Shown piece by piece: positions 40,236-49,430 of a DNA stretch of 64,000 nt. Source of the stretch: Kribbella flavida DSM 17836 (GTDB lineage: Bacteria; Actinomycetota; Actinomycetes; Propionibacteriales; Kribbellaceae); assembly GCF_000024345.1 (NCBI RefSeq), contig NC_013729.1, forward strand, positions 5,022,001-5,086,000, read 5' to 3'. The position numbers and the translations under genes are program-made. Under the pieces are notes generated by a model. That model was not told the origin of the DNA, ran no database searches, and saw only the letters and a program-made list of their open reading frames with translations. How positions within the stretch are numbered: position 1 is the first letter of the stretch; each line of letters opens with the position of its first letter.

Positions 40236-43118
40236 TCAGCTGCAGCCGGAGGTGCTGCCGCAGCCTTCGCAGACGTAGCAGGAACCGCTCGGGCGCATCT
40301 TGGTGCCGCAGGTGAAGCAGAGCGGGGCGTCGACCGAGGTGCCGGTGATCAGTTCGAACATCTCGGCGGTGGTGCGGACCTCGGAGGTGACCGGCTTGGC
40401 CGCCGCGGCCTCGACCGAGGCGTCCTTGAGCTCGGTCTTCTCGGCGACCGGCTCGACGGACTTCAGCGACTCGGCCTCCGACACCTCGACCGGGGCCGGC
40501 TCGTAGGAGCCGGTGTCGAGCTGGCGGGAGCGCTCGTCGGCGGAGTAGATGCCCAGCGCGGCCCGCTCGTCGAACGGCAGGTAGTCGAGCGCCAGCCGGC
40601 GGAAGATGTAGTCCATGATCGACTGCGCCATCCGCACGTCCGGGTCGTCGGTCAGACCGGCCGGCTCGAACTTCAGGTTGGTGAACTTCTGGACGTAGGT
40701 CTCCAGCGGCACACCGTGCTGCAGCGCGATCGAGATCGCGATCGAGAAGGCGTCCATCACGCCGGCCAGGGTCGAGCCCTGCTTGCCCATCTTGAGGAAG
40801 ACCTCGCCCAGGCCGTCGTCGGGGTACGAGCCCGCGGTCATGTAACCCTCGGCGCCGCCGACGCTGAACGACGTGGTCCGCGACGGCCGCGACTTCGGCA
40901 GACGCTTGCGCGTCGGCCGGTACTCGATGACCTTCTCGACGACCGGCTCGGCGACGGCCTCGGTGGCCTTCTTCGCCTTCGCGTCCGCCAGCGGCTGACC
41001 GACCTTGCAGTTGTCGCGGTAGACCGCGAGCGCCTTCAGGCCGAGCTTCCAGCCCTGGAAGTAGACGTCGGCGATTTCCTCGACGGTCGCCGTCTCCGGC
41101 AGGTTGACGGTCTTGGAGATGGCGCCGGACAGGAACGGCTGCGCGGCCGCCATCATCCGGACGTGGCCCATCGGCTTGATCGCCCGCTCGCCCATCGCGG
41201 TGTCGAAGATCTCGTAGTGCTCGGGCTTGAGGCCCGGCGCGTCGACGACGTGGCCGTGCTCGGAGATGTACTCGACGATCGCCTCGATCGTCTCCTCGGT
41301 GTAGCCGTGCAGCCGCAGCGCGCGCGGCACCGTCTGGTTGACGATCTGCATCGAGCCGCCGCCGACCAGCTTCTTGAACTTGACCAGCGAGAAGTCCGGC
41401 TCGATGCCGGTGGTGTCGCAGTCCATCATGAAGCCGATGGTGCCGGTCGGCGCGAGCACCGAGGCCTGCGCGTTGCGCCAGCCGTTCTTCGCACCGAGCG
41501 TCAGCACGTCCTGCCACGCCGCGGTGGCGGCCTTCTGGACGTCCTTGTCGATCTCGTGAATGGTCCGGATCGCGTCGTTGGCCGCGGCGTGCTTGCGCAT
41601 CACCCGGGTGTGCGCGTCCTTGTTCCGCTCGAAACCGTCGTACGGGCCGACGATGCCGGCCAGCTCGGCGGACCGCTTGTACGACGTACCGGTCATCAGC
41701 GAGGTGATAGCGCCCGCCAGTGCGCGACCACCGTCGGAGTCGTAGGCGTGCCCGGTCGCCATCAGCAGCGCGCCGAGGTTGGCGTAGCCGATGCCGAGCT
41801 GGCGGTAGGCGCGGGTGGTCTCGCCGATCGCCTCGGTCGGGAAGTCGGCGAAGCAGATCGAGATGTCCATCGCGGTGATGATCAGCTCGACGGCCTTGAC
41901 GAACTTCTCCGAGTCGAACAGGTCGTCGTCGCGCAGGAACTTCATCAGGTTCAGCGACGCCAGGTTGCAGGACGAGTTGTCCAGGTGCATGTACTCCGAG
42001 CACGGGTTCGACGCGGTGATCCGGCCCGTCTCCGGGGTGGTGTGCCAGTCGTTGATCGTGTCGTCGTACTGCAGCCCCGGGTCGGCGCAGGCCCAGGCGG
42101 CGTGGCTGATCTTGTCGAACAGCTCGCGGGCGTCGACGGTCTCGATCACCGAGCCGTCGAGCCGGGCGCGCAGGCCGAACTCGCCCTTCTCCTCGACCGC
42201 GCGCATGAACTCGTCGGTGACCCGGACGGAGTTGTTCGCGTTCTGGTACTGCACCGAGGTGATGTCGCGGCCGCCGAGGTCCATGTCGTAGCCGGCGTCG
42301 CGCAGGACGCGGATCTTGTCCTCCTCGCGCATCTTGGTCTCGACGAACTCCTCGATGTCGGGGTGGTCGACGTCGAGCACGACCATCTTGGCCGCCCGCC
42401 GGGTGGCGCCGCCGGACTTGATCGTGCCCGCCGACGCGTCCGCTCCGCGCATGAAGCTGACCGGGCCGGACGCGGTGCCGCCGGAGGACTGCAGCAGCTC
42501 CTTGGACGAGCGGATCCGGGACAGGTTCAGGCCGGCGCCGGAGCCGCCCTTGAAGATCAGGCCCTCTTCCTTGTACCAGTTCAGGATCGAGTCCATCGAG
42601 TCGTCGACGGCGAGGATGAAGCAGGCCGACACCTGCTGCGGCGAGGACGTACCGACGTTGAACCAGACCGGCGAGTTGAAGCTGAAGTACTGGTGCAGCA
42701 GCATCCAGGTGAGCTCGTGCTCGAACACCTCGGCGTCGGCGGCGGTGGCGAAGTAGCCGTGCTGCTCACCGGCCTTGCGGTAGGTCTTCACGACCCGGTC
42801 GAGCAGCTGCTTGAGGCTCCACTCGCGGTTGTCGTGCCCGACCGCGCCGCGGAAGTACTTGGTGGTGACGATCGTGGACGCGTTCACGCTCCAGTAGTCG
42901 GGGAACTCGACCCCGCGCTGCTCGAAGACGGTCTCACCGGTCTTCCAGTTCTGCTGCACGACGTCGCGACGCTCCCACGTCACCTCGTCGTAGGGGTGAA
43001 CACCCTCGGTCGTGAAGATGCGCTCGATGGTGAGTCCCGCGGGCACGTTCTTCCGCCCGCGGAACCCGGCCGCCGACCTCTTGGTCGGCCCCGAGTGGCC
43101 GGTCACCGTCTCTGTCAT
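40236..43118 (-). CDS. nrdJ: Class II (adenosylcobalamin-dependent) ribonucleotide reductase
   Basis: 960-residue enzyme converting ribonucleotides to deoxyribonucleotides using vitamin B12. Conserved stretches are QVSACFILAVDDSMDSI, SGGTASGPVSFMRG, NPCSEYMHLDNSSCNLASLNL, and LAPTGTIGFMMDCDTTGIEPDF. The C-terminus carries the redox/zinc-type CFTCGTKMRPSGSCYVCEGCG tail that regenerates the active-site cysteines. ATG 43118 with GAGGAGC upstream. It lies 115 bases behind nrdR on the same strand and is probably co-transcribed, so it is under NrdR control. It supplies dNTPs independent of oxygen. Confidence 0.97.
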   Translation of the reverse strand: MTETVTGHSGPTKRSAAGFRGRKNVPAGLTIERIFTTEGVHPYDEVTWERRDVVQQNWKTGETVFEQRGVEFPDYWSVNASTIVTTKYFRGAVGHDNREWSLKQLLDRVVKTYRKAGEQHGYFATAADAEVFEHELTWMLLHQYFSFNSPVWFNVGTSSPQQVSACFILAVDDSMDSILNWYKEEGLIFKGGSGAGLNLSRIRSSKELLQSSGGTASGPVSFMRGADASAGTIKSGGATRRAAKMVVLDVDHPDIEEFVETKMREEDKIRVLRDAGYDMDLGGRDITSVQYQNANNSVRVTDEFMRAVEEKGEFGLRARLDGSVIETVDARELFDKISHAAWACADPGLQYDDTINDWHTTPETGRITASNPCSEYMHLDNSSCNLASLNLMKFLRDDDLFDSEKFVKAVELIITAMDISICFADFPTEAIGETTRAYRQLGIGYANLGALLMATGHAYDSDGGRALAGAITSLMTGTSYKRSAELAGIVGPYDGFERNKDAHTRVMRKHAAANDAIRTIHEIDKDVQKAATAAWQDVLTLGAKNGWRNAQASVLAPTGTIGFMMDCDTTGIEPDFSLVKFKKLVGGGSMQIVNQTVPRALRLHGYTEETIEAIVEYISEHGHVVDAPGLKPEHYEIFDTAMGERAIKPMGHVRMMAAAQPFLSGAISKTVNLPETATVEEIADVYFQGWKLGLKALAVYRDNCKVGQPLADAKAKKATEAVAEPVVEKVIEYRPTRKRLPKSRPSRTTSFSVGGAEGYMTAGSYPDDGLGEVFLKMGKQGSTLAGVMDAFSIAISIALQHGVPLETYVQKFTNLKFEPAGLTDDPDVRMAQSIMDYIFRRLALDYLPFDERAALGIYSADERSRQLDTGSYEPAPVEVSEAESLKSVEPVAEKTELKDASVEAAAAKPVTSEVRTTAEMFELITGTSVDAPLCFTCGTKMRPSGSCYVCEGCGSTSGCS

Positions 43119-43233
43119 GGTTGCTCCTCGCCCTGTGTCTGCACTGCCGCGGTCTGTCGGGACCGCCCCGTTGGGTGCTGCTTCGCCGCTGGTGCTGCCG
43201 TACTGCGGTCCTGCCGGTGCTGCTGGTTCCCCG

Positions 43234-43728
43234 TTACGTCTGTGGTGCCGCGCTCTTCGGCGCGGGCTCGGTGCCCTGGGGCTCCTTCTCGGCCCGGAGC
43301 AGCGCGATCTCGGTCTCGAAGTCGTCGGCGGACTCGAACTGGCGGTAGACGCTCGCGAAGCGCAGGTACGCCACCTCGTCGAGCTCGCGCAGCGGGCCCA
43401 GGATCGCCAGGCCGACCTCGTGGGCCGGCACCTCCGGCGAGCCGCCGCCCTTCAGCGCGTCCTCCACCTGCTGGCCCAGCCGGGCCAGCGCGTCCACGTC
43501 CACCGGCCGGCCCTTGCAGGCCTTGCTCACGCCCCGGATGACCTTCTCCCGGCTGAACGGCTCGGTCGCGCCGGAGCGCTTCACGACCGTCAGCTGCATC
43601 TGCTCGACGGTGGTGAACCGCTTCTCGCAGACCGGGCACTGGCGCCGGCGGCGGATCGCTCCGCCGTCCTCGGCGACCCGGCTGTCGACCACGCGGGAAT
43701 CGCTGTGCCGGCAGTACGGACAGTGCAC
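43234..43728 (-). CDS. nrdR: Transcriptional repressor NrdR
   Basis: 164-residue regulator of ribonucleotide reductase genes. The N-terminal zinc ribbon has Cys3, Cys6, Cys31 and Cys34 (MHCPYC...CPVC), followed by an ATP-cone (VVKRSGATEPFSREKVIRGVSKAC) that senses ATP/dATP levels. C-terminal tail is Ala/Pro-rich. GTG start with GGGAGGAG upstream. First gene of the nrdR-nrdJ unit; boxes in its own upstream region suggest autoregulation. Confidence 0.97.
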   Translation of the reverse strand: MHCPYCRHSDSRVVDSRVAEDGGAIRRRRQCPVCEKRFTTVEQMQLTVVKRSGATEPFSREKVIRGVSKACKGRPVDVDALARLGQQVEDALKGGGSPEVPAHEVGLAILGPLRELDEVAYLRFASVYRQFESADDFETEIALLRAEKEPQGTEPAPKSAAPQT

Positions 43729-43767
43729 GACGAATCACTCCTCCCGTAGCCGCTGACATGGCGACTC

Positions 43768-43831
43768 TGTGGATCGACCTGGGGACAACCTGTGTACGAC
43801 TTGTGGGTAACCAACCACTACCTGTGGAAAA
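43768..43831 (-). promoter_or_regulatory. Cluster of DnaA-box-like nonamers upstream of nrdR
   Basis: Three nonamers close to TGTGGATAA (the DnaA box read on this strand): TGTGGATCG at 43768, TGTGGGTAA at 43802 and TGTGGAAAA at 43823, plus a weaker TGTGTACGA at 43791. DnaA is known to regulate nrd genes in Escherichia coli; here this is only suggested. Confidence 0.35.
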
Positions 43832-43861
43832 TTACACCCGTGTAACCACTACATCTAGGGA
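43814..43861 (-). promoter_or_regulatory. Paired NrdR-type boxes
   Basis: Two similar 16-mers, ACCACTACCTGTGGAA (43814-43829) and ACCACTACATCTAGGG (43845-43860), are offset by exactly 31 bases, the roughly three-turn spacing known for NrdR box pairs. Each is partly palindromic. Between them sits a perfect TTACAC-CC-GTGTAA palindrome (43832-43845) of unknown role. Confidence 0.55.
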
Positions 43862-44034
43862 TGCTACGTCGCTGCTCCGACAGTTTGCAACAACGGTGGA
43901 ATCTCGCGCGCGTCTCTTTGTTCCAACACCCACGCGGCCCCGTGTACTCCCGCGTGGCGCCATAGCGGAGGCCTCGCGGAGGCGCAAACTACCGCCTGCG
44001 ACGCGCCCTCCCGGGGCCGGATCCGGGCATGCGA

Positions 44035-44076
44035 AAGCCGCCGCTCCCCCGCGACGAGCACGGGGCAGCGGCGGCT
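44035..44076 (-). terminator. Terminator of the GDPD gene
   Basis: Strong hairpin AAGCCGCCGCTCCCC / GGGGCAGCGGCGGCTT with one bulge, starting 14 bases after the stop codon at 44090. Confidence 0.7.
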
Positions 44077-44089
44077 TGTGGTGGCGCGG

Positions 44090-45979
44090 TCAGCCTGCGG
44101 CGAGAGCTTTCGCCTCGGCGACGATCTGCGCGCGCCGGACGGCGGTCAGACCCGACGCGGCCGGCGTCCCGGCGTACACCGCGAGGACGGCGTACTGGCG
44201 GCGGCCGAGCAGGGTTGTCATGGTCGACACGGCCGACTGGGACGCACCGGAGGTCAGGACGAGGTGGGCCAGACCGGTCGGCGTCGCGACGATGGTGAAG
44301 CGTGACTCGACCGCGACGCCGGTCCCGGCCTGGGCGGTGATGACGTGCTCACCAGCCGGCAGTGACGTGGTGTCCAGGGCGGCGCCGTTCTCGACCGGCT
44401 TGCCGTCCAGGGCGATCGTGACCGGCTGACCCGCGTTCACGGCGACCCGCAGCTGCTGGGCCCGGTCGACCTTCTGGCCGGCGGCGGGGCTGAGCACGAC
44501 AGGCTTGGCCCGCTGGAGGAACGCGGTGTTCCAGCCGTACAGCTCGGCCGGGCGGTTCGTGATGATGCCGTCGACGCCCGCCTTCTCCAGCGCTTCCCAG
44601 CGCGCGGCGTCGTCGACCGTCCAGACGTTCACGGAGACGCCGGCCGCGTGCAGCTCGGCGACGATGCCGGGCCGGGTCCGGAACGCCGCGTCCGAGGGGT
44701 TGTACGCCGACAGACCGAGGTCCTTGGCGATCGCGACCGGATCGGGGTCCAGGGTGCTGCGCAGCAGGCCGAGCGGCAGCTCCGGGGCCAGCTCGTGCAT
44801 CCAGCGCAGGTGCTCCGGCTCGAAGCTCTGGATGAAGACGCGGCTGGTCATCGCCCGGGTGCGGATCTCGGTGACGATCCGGGCGACCGACTCCCGCGTG
44901 TGTACGCCCTTCACCTCCAGCAGCAGGTTTCCGCCGCGGGACTTCAGCCCGTCCAGCTGCTCGCCCAGCGTCGGGACCCGCTGGCCGGCGAAGGCCGGAG
45001 CGAACCACGAGCCGGCGTCCAGGCCGGCGACCTGCGCGGCGGTCAGGCTACGGATGGCGCCGGTGCCGTCGGTGGTCCGGTCGACGGTGGCGTCGTGCAG
45101 GATCACCGGTACGCCGTCCTTGGTCGGCTGGACGTCGTTCTCGATCCACTCGGCCCGCGCCCGGCGGGCCACCTCGTCTGAGGCCGCGGTGTTCTCCGGC
45201 GCGGCGCTGGATCCACCGCGGTGGGCCCACACCCGCAGCGGGTCGCCCGCCTTGCGGATGAACGACTCCTTGGGGAGCGGAGTCACCTTGAGGTCGTCGA
45301 ACGACACGGTCGCGCCGTTGACGAGCAACGCCTGACCGCCGGTCGTGCTGCGGTTGACCATCGTGGTGCGGAGCGCTTCACGGCCTTCGACGTACCAGGT
45401 GGCGCGGGTGCCGCGGACCTCGACGGCGACGGAGACCTGCTTGCCGACGCCGACCTGGACCGGTGCGGCCGCGGTGTCGGTGACGTTCCAGGTGTTCGAT
45501 GTGGTGCGTTGAGCGAACTCCAGGCCGTTCGCGGTCGTCGATCCGTTGCGCAAGGTCGCGATGGACCACGGCACCGCGCCACCGGCCGCGACGTCGAGGC
45601 CGAGCGCGACCCAGCGGCCGCCGTCCAGGGCCGACTCGAAGCGCAGGCGGCTCTCGATCCGGAAGTCGGTGAGCGGAGTGCCGAAGGTGATCCGGCTCAG
45701 CTGGCCGGAGGACGTGGACGTGCCGACCAGGCGGCCGTCCTGGACCTTCCAGCTGCCGTCGACGGCGTTCCAGCCGGTCGGCAGCGCGGTTCCGTCGAAG
45801 GTCTCCTCGACGGTGGGGGTCTCAGCCTGCGCCGACGCTGGGACGGCGGCAGCCTGGTCGATGGCGTCGGTGCGCAGCGGCTCGGCGACGGCGTTCGGCG
45901 TACTGAGGACGGCGGTGACAGTGGCGCTCGCGGCGAGGGCGGCCAGCACTGCACGAGGACGGCGTGAAGTGAGCTTCAT
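44090..45979 (-). CDS. Secreted glycerophosphodiester phosphodiesterase with N-terminal beta-sandwich
   Basis: 629-residue exported protein. Signal peptide about residues 1-32 (LAALAASATVTAVLSTPNAVA). A LamG/concanavalin-like sandwich (about 55-205, EETFDGTALPTGWNAVDGSW start) precedes the GDPD catalytic barrel (about 218-465) with WAHRGGSSAAPENT, EWIENDVQPTKDGVPVILHD (His and Glu ligands for metal) and VNVWTVDD. A short Ig-like domain follows (about 475-550) and then a helical tail. It hydrolyses glycerophosphodiesters, possibly for phosphate or glycerol uptake, or teichoic-acid turnover (inference). No strong ribosome site is seen before the ATG. Confidence 0.92.
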   Translation of the reverse strand: MKLTSRRPRAVLAALAASATVTAVLSTPNAVAEPLRTDAIDQAAAVPASAQAETPTVEETFDGTALPTGWNAVDGSWKVQDGRLVGTSTSSGQLSRITFGTPLTDFRIESRLRFESALDGGRWVALGLDVAAGGAVPWSIATLRNGSTTANGLEFAQRTTSNTWNVTDTAAAPVQVGVGKQVSVAVEVRGTRATWYVEGREALRTTMVNRSTTGGQALLVNGATVSFDDLKVTPLPKESFIRKAGDPLRVWAHRGGSSAAPENTAASDEVARRARAEWIENDVQPTKDGVPVILHDATVDRTTDGTGAIRSLTAAQVAGLDAGSWFAPAFAGQRVPTLGEQLDGLKSRGGNLLLEVKGVHTRESVARIVTEIRTRAMTSRVFIQSFEPEHLRWMHELAPELPLGLLRSTLDPDPVAIAKDLGLSAYNPSDAAFRTRPGIVAELHAAGVSVNVWTVDDAARWEALEKAGVDGIITNRPAELYGWNTAFLQRAKPVVLSPAAGQKVDRAQQLRVAVNAGQPVTIALDGKPVENGAALDTTSLPAGEHVITAQAGTGVAVESRFTIVATPTGLAHLVLTSGASQSAVSTMTTLLGRRQYAVLAVYAGTPAASGLTAVRRAQIVAEAKALAAG

Positions 45980-46090
45980 GGTCACCGACCGTAGGAAAGC
46001 CACGCGAACAGCACTAGAGCCGGTGATGAATTGACCACCAACGCGCGGTGGACCGGGCCGGTGACTCCGCCGATGCGTGAGGATGGCGGC

Positions 46091-47041
46091 ATGAAGCCGG
46101 TCATTCTGGACGTCGACACCGGGCTCGACGACGCCTGCGCCCTGCTGCTCGCCGCGCGGCACCCCGACCTCGACCTCAAGGCCGTGACCTGCGTCGGCGG
46201 CAACGTCGGACTGAACGAGGTCGTCGTGAACACGCTGACCGTGCTCGACGCGGCCGGGCGCCCCGACGTGCCGGTCGGCCGCGGTGCGGCACTCCCCCTG
46301 CTCCAGCCAGTGCGGGCCGCACCCCACGTGCACGGAGTGGACGGCCTCGGCGACGTCGACTGGCCGAAGTCCACCCGTACGCCGGACAGCCGGCACGCGG
46401 TCGAGCTGTTGCGGGACGTGCTGGCAGAGGCCGCGGAGAGCGGCGAGCTGATCACCTTGGTCCCGCTGGCGCCGATGACCAACATCGCGCTGCTGCTGCG
46501 GACCTATCCGGAGGCAGCCGAAGGGCTGCGGGAGATCGTGTTCATGGGTGGGGCCGCCGGGATCGGCAACGCGACGGCGTCGGCGGAGTTCAACATCTGG
46601 ACCGACCCGGAGGCGGCCGCGATCGTGCTCGCGGCGGCCGGCGAGCTCGGTGTACCGGTGACGATGTACGGGCTGGACGTCTTCTACGGCGTACCGATCA
46701 CGCTCGACGAGGCGCGCGGGCTGGGCGGGTCACCGTCGGCGGACCTGGCCCGGCGGCTGATCGAGAAGCGGAGCGCGTTGTACCGGGCCGACGCGGCGAG
46801 CATCGGCGACGGCGGTGCGGTGTGCGCGGTGATCGATCCGGAGGGCCTGACGACGCAGCCGTTCCCGCTGCGGGTCGAACTGGCGGGGAGCTGGTCGCGC
46901 GGTCGGACGATCGTCGACACCCGCGATTGGTCCGGTGACCTGACGTCGGATCCGCACGGGGCGTCGCCCACGGTCGTGAAGGTTGCCACTGCGGTGGACG
47001 GCCGGCGCTACGCCGATCTCTGGTTGTCGACGGTCAAGTAG
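46091..47041 (+). CDS. Inosine-uridine-preferring nucleoside hydrolase family protein
   Basis: 316-residue cytosolic N-ribohydrolase. The calcium-binding signature DVDTGLDDACAL is at residues 7-18, and HGVDGLGD, LAPMTNIALLL and SAEFNIWTDPEAA are the other family blocks. It cleaves nucleosides to base and ribose for salvage. The ATG at 46091 has GAGGATG about 7 bases upstream. Divergent from the GDPD gene with about 110 bases between starts. Base specificity not determined. Confidence 0.94.
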   Translation: MKPVILDVDTGLDDACALLLAARHPDLDLKAVTCVGGNVGLNEVVVNTLTVLDAAGRPDVPVGRGAALPLLQPVRAAPHVHGVDGLGDVDWPKSTRTPDSRHAVELLRDVLAEAAESGELITLVPLAPMTNIALLLRTYPEAAEGLREIVFMGGAAGIGNATASAEFNIWTDPEAAAIVLAAAGELGVPVTMYGLDVFYGVPITLDEARGLGGSPSADLARRLIEKRSALYRADAASIGDGGAVCAVIDPEGLTTQPFPLRVELAGSWSRGRTIVDTRDWSGDLTSDPHGASPTVVKVATAVDGRRYADLWLSTVK

Positions 47042-47130
47042 ACGACCAGAGCGCCGGGACCTCGCGATCCTCGCCGGATGGACAGAACGTCGCCGCAGCC
47101 TTCGGTCTCGTCGCGCAGGCGGGCGCGAGG

Positions 47131-47703
47131 TCAGCGGACGGGGACCTCGATGATTCGTCCCGGGATCACGTCGGCGGCGGTGCGGAGATCGTTCAGGTCG
47201 GCGATCTGCTCGACGACGGCGGCCGGGTCTCCGCCGGGATTGGTGGATCGGGCGATCGACCAGAGGGTGTCACCGGCGCCGACCTCGACCTGAACCGTGC
47301 GGGTGAACTGCTGCTCGGGCTCCAGAACGCCGGCCACGCGCAGCCCCAGCACGGCGACGGCCGCACCGAAGACCAGGATCGAGAAGGCGGTCAGCACGGC
47401 CCGGCCGCGGCGGGTCAACTGCAGCGCCGAAGGCTCGATCTCGGCCGCCTCGTGGCGGCGAGCGGCCGCGCGACGCCCGGCCGGCTGGTGGACCCGGGCC
47501 TGCGCGGGACGGCCGACGTCCGGACCGGCGCAGGCCCGAACGTTCAGCCGGTCGGTCGTCGTCCCGGCGATTCGGCGACGACCCGGAGCCTGCGGGCCGG
47601 GGTCCGCCACGACAGGAGGCACGGGGTGTCGGCCGACCGCGGGCACGCCCACCTTCGGGGCACGCGTGGTCGGTGCTTCCGTTGCCGGAGCCGCTGTGCT
47701 CAT
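47131..47703 (-). CDS. LysM membrane protein, SOS-linked division inhibitor candidate (ChiZ/YneA-like)
   Basis: 190 residues. A basic, proline-rich cytosolic N-terminus (about 1-98) leads to one transmembrane helix (AVLTAFSILVFGAAVAVLGL, about 102-122) and an outside LysM domain (VEVGAGDTLWSIARSTN...IPGRIIEVPV, about 139-188) that binds peptidoglycan. Position divergent from lexA and next to nrdR/nrdJ matches the mycobacterial ChiZ (Rv2719c) and Bacillus YneA genes, which block division during SOS. Two LexA boxes lie upstream of its start. The role is inferred from context and domain layout. Confidence 0.82.
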   Translation of the reverse strand: MSTAAPATEAPTTRAPKVGVPAVGRHPVPPVVADPGPQAPGRRRIAGTTTDRLNVRACAGPDVGRPAQARVHQPAGRRAAARRHEAAEIEPSALQLTRRGRAVLTAFSILVFGAAVAVLGLRVAGVLEPEQQFTRTVQVEVGAGDTLWSIARSTNPGGDPAAVVEQIADLNDLRTAADVIPGRIIEVPVR

Positions 47704-47826
47704 CGGATCCTCCAGACCCTGGTCCAGATCTCGTGCTGCGCTGTCGATCTCTGTCTACCGGCCGCCTCCGACAGTTTCCGGCGAGTACTGCCCGGAGCTG
47801 CTGTCCGCGGTCTGCGGCGACCGACC

Positions 47827-47857
47827 CGAACACCTGTTCGATCGAACGCCTGTACGA
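47827..47857 (-). promoter_or_regulatory. Two LexA (SOS) boxes upstream of the LysM gene
   Basis: CGAACACCTGTTCG at 47827-47840 fits the actinobacterial box CGAAC-N4-GTTCG; TCGAACGCCTGTACGA at 47842-47857 fits with one mismatch. They lie 124-154 bases before the LysM start. Confidence 0.85.
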
Positions 47858-47950
47858 ATGATTAACCGCCAGCCGCTCGGTGCGCAACTGTTGCAACCCG
47901 GACACGCCGGAGAAATTCCCGGCCCGAGCCGAGCTCTATAACCCGACACA

Positions 47951-47993
47951 CGAACAAACGTGCGAACCGACACGCCTTCGAACAGATGTTTGA
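47951..47993 (+). promoter_or_regulatory. Two LexA (SOS) boxes upstream of lexA
   Basis: CGAACAAACGTGCG at 47951-47964 and TCGAACAGATGTTTGA at 47978-47993, about 90-130 bases before lexA, indicating autorepression. Confidence 0.85.
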
Positions 47994-48080
47994 AGAATCT
48001 CAGAATTCGGTCTAACGTCAGGGCAGTCGACAAAGCAAGGCCGTGCTCCGCCGCCGGCCCGACCCGAGGAGTAACCACCG

Positions 48081-48869
48081 ATGGCCAGGACGCCGAGCGG
48101 TTCCAGCAAGGACGAGCGCCGGAGCGCGGCGCGTACCCGGGACACAGCCGCCCCGTCCGTGTCCGAGCTGCCCGACGGCCCGGCCGACGCGACCGGCCTG
48201 ACCCCGCGGCAGCGTCGGGTGCTGGACGTCATCCGCGACTCGGTGGACAGCCGCGGCTACCCGCCCTCGATGCGTGAGATCGGCGAGCGGGTCGGCCTGA
48301 CCAGCTCGTCGTCGGTGTCGCACCAGCTGCGCGTGCTCGAGCAGAAGGGCCTGCTTCGCCGCGACCCGAACCGGCCGCGCGCGATCGAGGTCCGCTATCC
48401 GGGCGAGGTGGCCGACGCGGCGGCGCGGCGCGGCTCGGTCGGCGCGGTACGACAGACGGCGTACGACGAGACCGGGGCCGGCGACGCGCACCCGGCCGCG
48501 GCGTACGTGCCGGTGGTCGGCCGGATCGCCGCCGGTGGCCCGATCCTGGCCGAGCAGGACATCGAGGAGGTCTTCCCGTTGCCCAAGGCAATGGTCGGCG
48601 AAGGCACGCTGTTCATGCTGCGGGTCAAGGGGGAATCGATGATCGAGGCCGCGATCTGCGACGGCGACTGGGTCGTGGTTCGCCAGCAGCCGAACGCGGA
48701 GAACGGTGACATCGTCGCTGCCATGATCGACGGCGAAGCGACCGTCAAGACCTTCAAGAAGACCGAGAACGAGATCTGGCTGCTGCCGCACAACCCGGCC
48801 TTCGAGCCGATCGACGGCCACGACGCCACCATTCTCGGAAAGGTCGTAACAGTTCTGCGCCGAGTCTGA
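48081..48869 (+). CDS. lexA: SOS repressor LexA
   Basis: 262-residue repressor of DNA-damage genes. The winged HTH is at about 40-105 (TPRQRRVLDVIRDSVDSRGYPPSMREIGERVGLTSSSSV). RecA-stimulated self-cleavage site is Ala151-Gly152 (GRIAAGGPI), with Ser186 (KGESMIEA) and Lys223 (GEATVKTF) as catalytic dyad. A longer N-terminus and an insert in the linker are usual for actinobacteria. Four SOS boxes lie in the shared upstream region with the LysM gene. Confidence 0.97.
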   Translation: MARTPSGSSKDERRSAARTRDTAAPSVSELPDGPADATGLTPRQRRVLDVIRDSVDSRGYPPSMREIGERVGLTSSSSVSHQLRVLEQKGLLRRDPNRPRAIEVRYPGEVADAAARRGSVGAVRQTAYDETGAGDAHPAAAYVPVVGRIAAGGPILAEQDIEEVFPLPKAMVGEGTLFMLRVKGESMIEAAICDGDWVVVRQQPNAENGDIVAAMIDGEATVKTFKKTENEIWLLPHNPAFEPIDGHDATILGKVVTVLRRV

Positions 48870-48917
48870 CATGTCAGACGACGCGCGAACTCCGGCGTGT
48901 CGTGTCAGCATGGAATT

Positions 48918-49430
48918 ATGACGACTGTCTATGACTTCAGTGCCCAACGGATCGAAGGCAATGAACAGTCTCTTGCCGACTTCCGCGACCAGGTGCTCCT
49001 GGTGGTGAACACCGCCTCGCAGTGCAGCCAGACGCCGCAGTACAGCGGTCTGCAGAAGCTCTACAAGACGTACCGCAAACAAGGCTTCTCAGTGCTCGGC
49101 TTTCCCTGCGACCAGTTCGGCCACCAGGAGCCCGGTGACGAGAACGAGATCGCGAACTTCTGCTCGACGATCTACCACGTGACGTTTCCGATGTTCGCCA
49201 AGATCGACGTGAACGGGTCGAAGACGCTGCCGCTGTACAACTGGCTCAAGCGCGAGGCCGGTGGACTGCTCGGCGGGCGGATCAAGTGGAACTTCACCAA
49301 ATTCCTGATCGGTCGCGACGGCCAGGTGATCGCCCGGTACGCGCCGGCGAACACGCCGGAAAAGCTCGCCGGCAAGATCGAGGCGGCGCTCGCGGTTCCG
49401 GCCCCGAGCAGGCGCGATTCCGGCGACTGA
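48918..49430 (+). CDS. Glutathione peroxidase-family thiol peroxidase
   Basis: 170-residue peroxidase of the GPx family, reducing hydroperoxides, in bacteria usually with thioredoxin. The peroxidatic Cys is in NTASQCSQTPQY, the resolving region FPCDQFGHQEPG follows, and WNFTKFLI is the family end motif. It has Cys instead of selenocysteine. ATG 48918 starts about 50 bases after lexA and might read through from it. No ribosome site is strong. Confidence 0.93.
   Translation: MTTVYDFSAQRIEGNEQSLADFRDQVLLVVNTASQCSQTPQYSGLQKLYKTYRKQGFSVLGFPCDQFGHQEPGDENEIANFCSTIYHVTFPMFAKIDVNGSKTLPLYNWLKREAGGLLGGRIKWNFTKFLIGRDGQVIARYAPANTPEKLAGKIEAALAVPAPSRRDSGD

Noticed and set aside
40020..43541. Very long plus-strand open frame (over 1100 codons) opposite nrdJ
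   Set aside because: It is antisense to nrdJ, whose conserved motifs leave no doubt; the translation is Arg/Gly/Val/Asp-rich and without domains. Long antisense frames are usual in high-GC DNA.
43729..44034. Cobalamin riboswitch expected before a B12-dependent reductase operon
   Set aside because: No B12-box-like conserved core is seen in the sequence upstream of nrdR; control appears to be by NrdR-type boxes.
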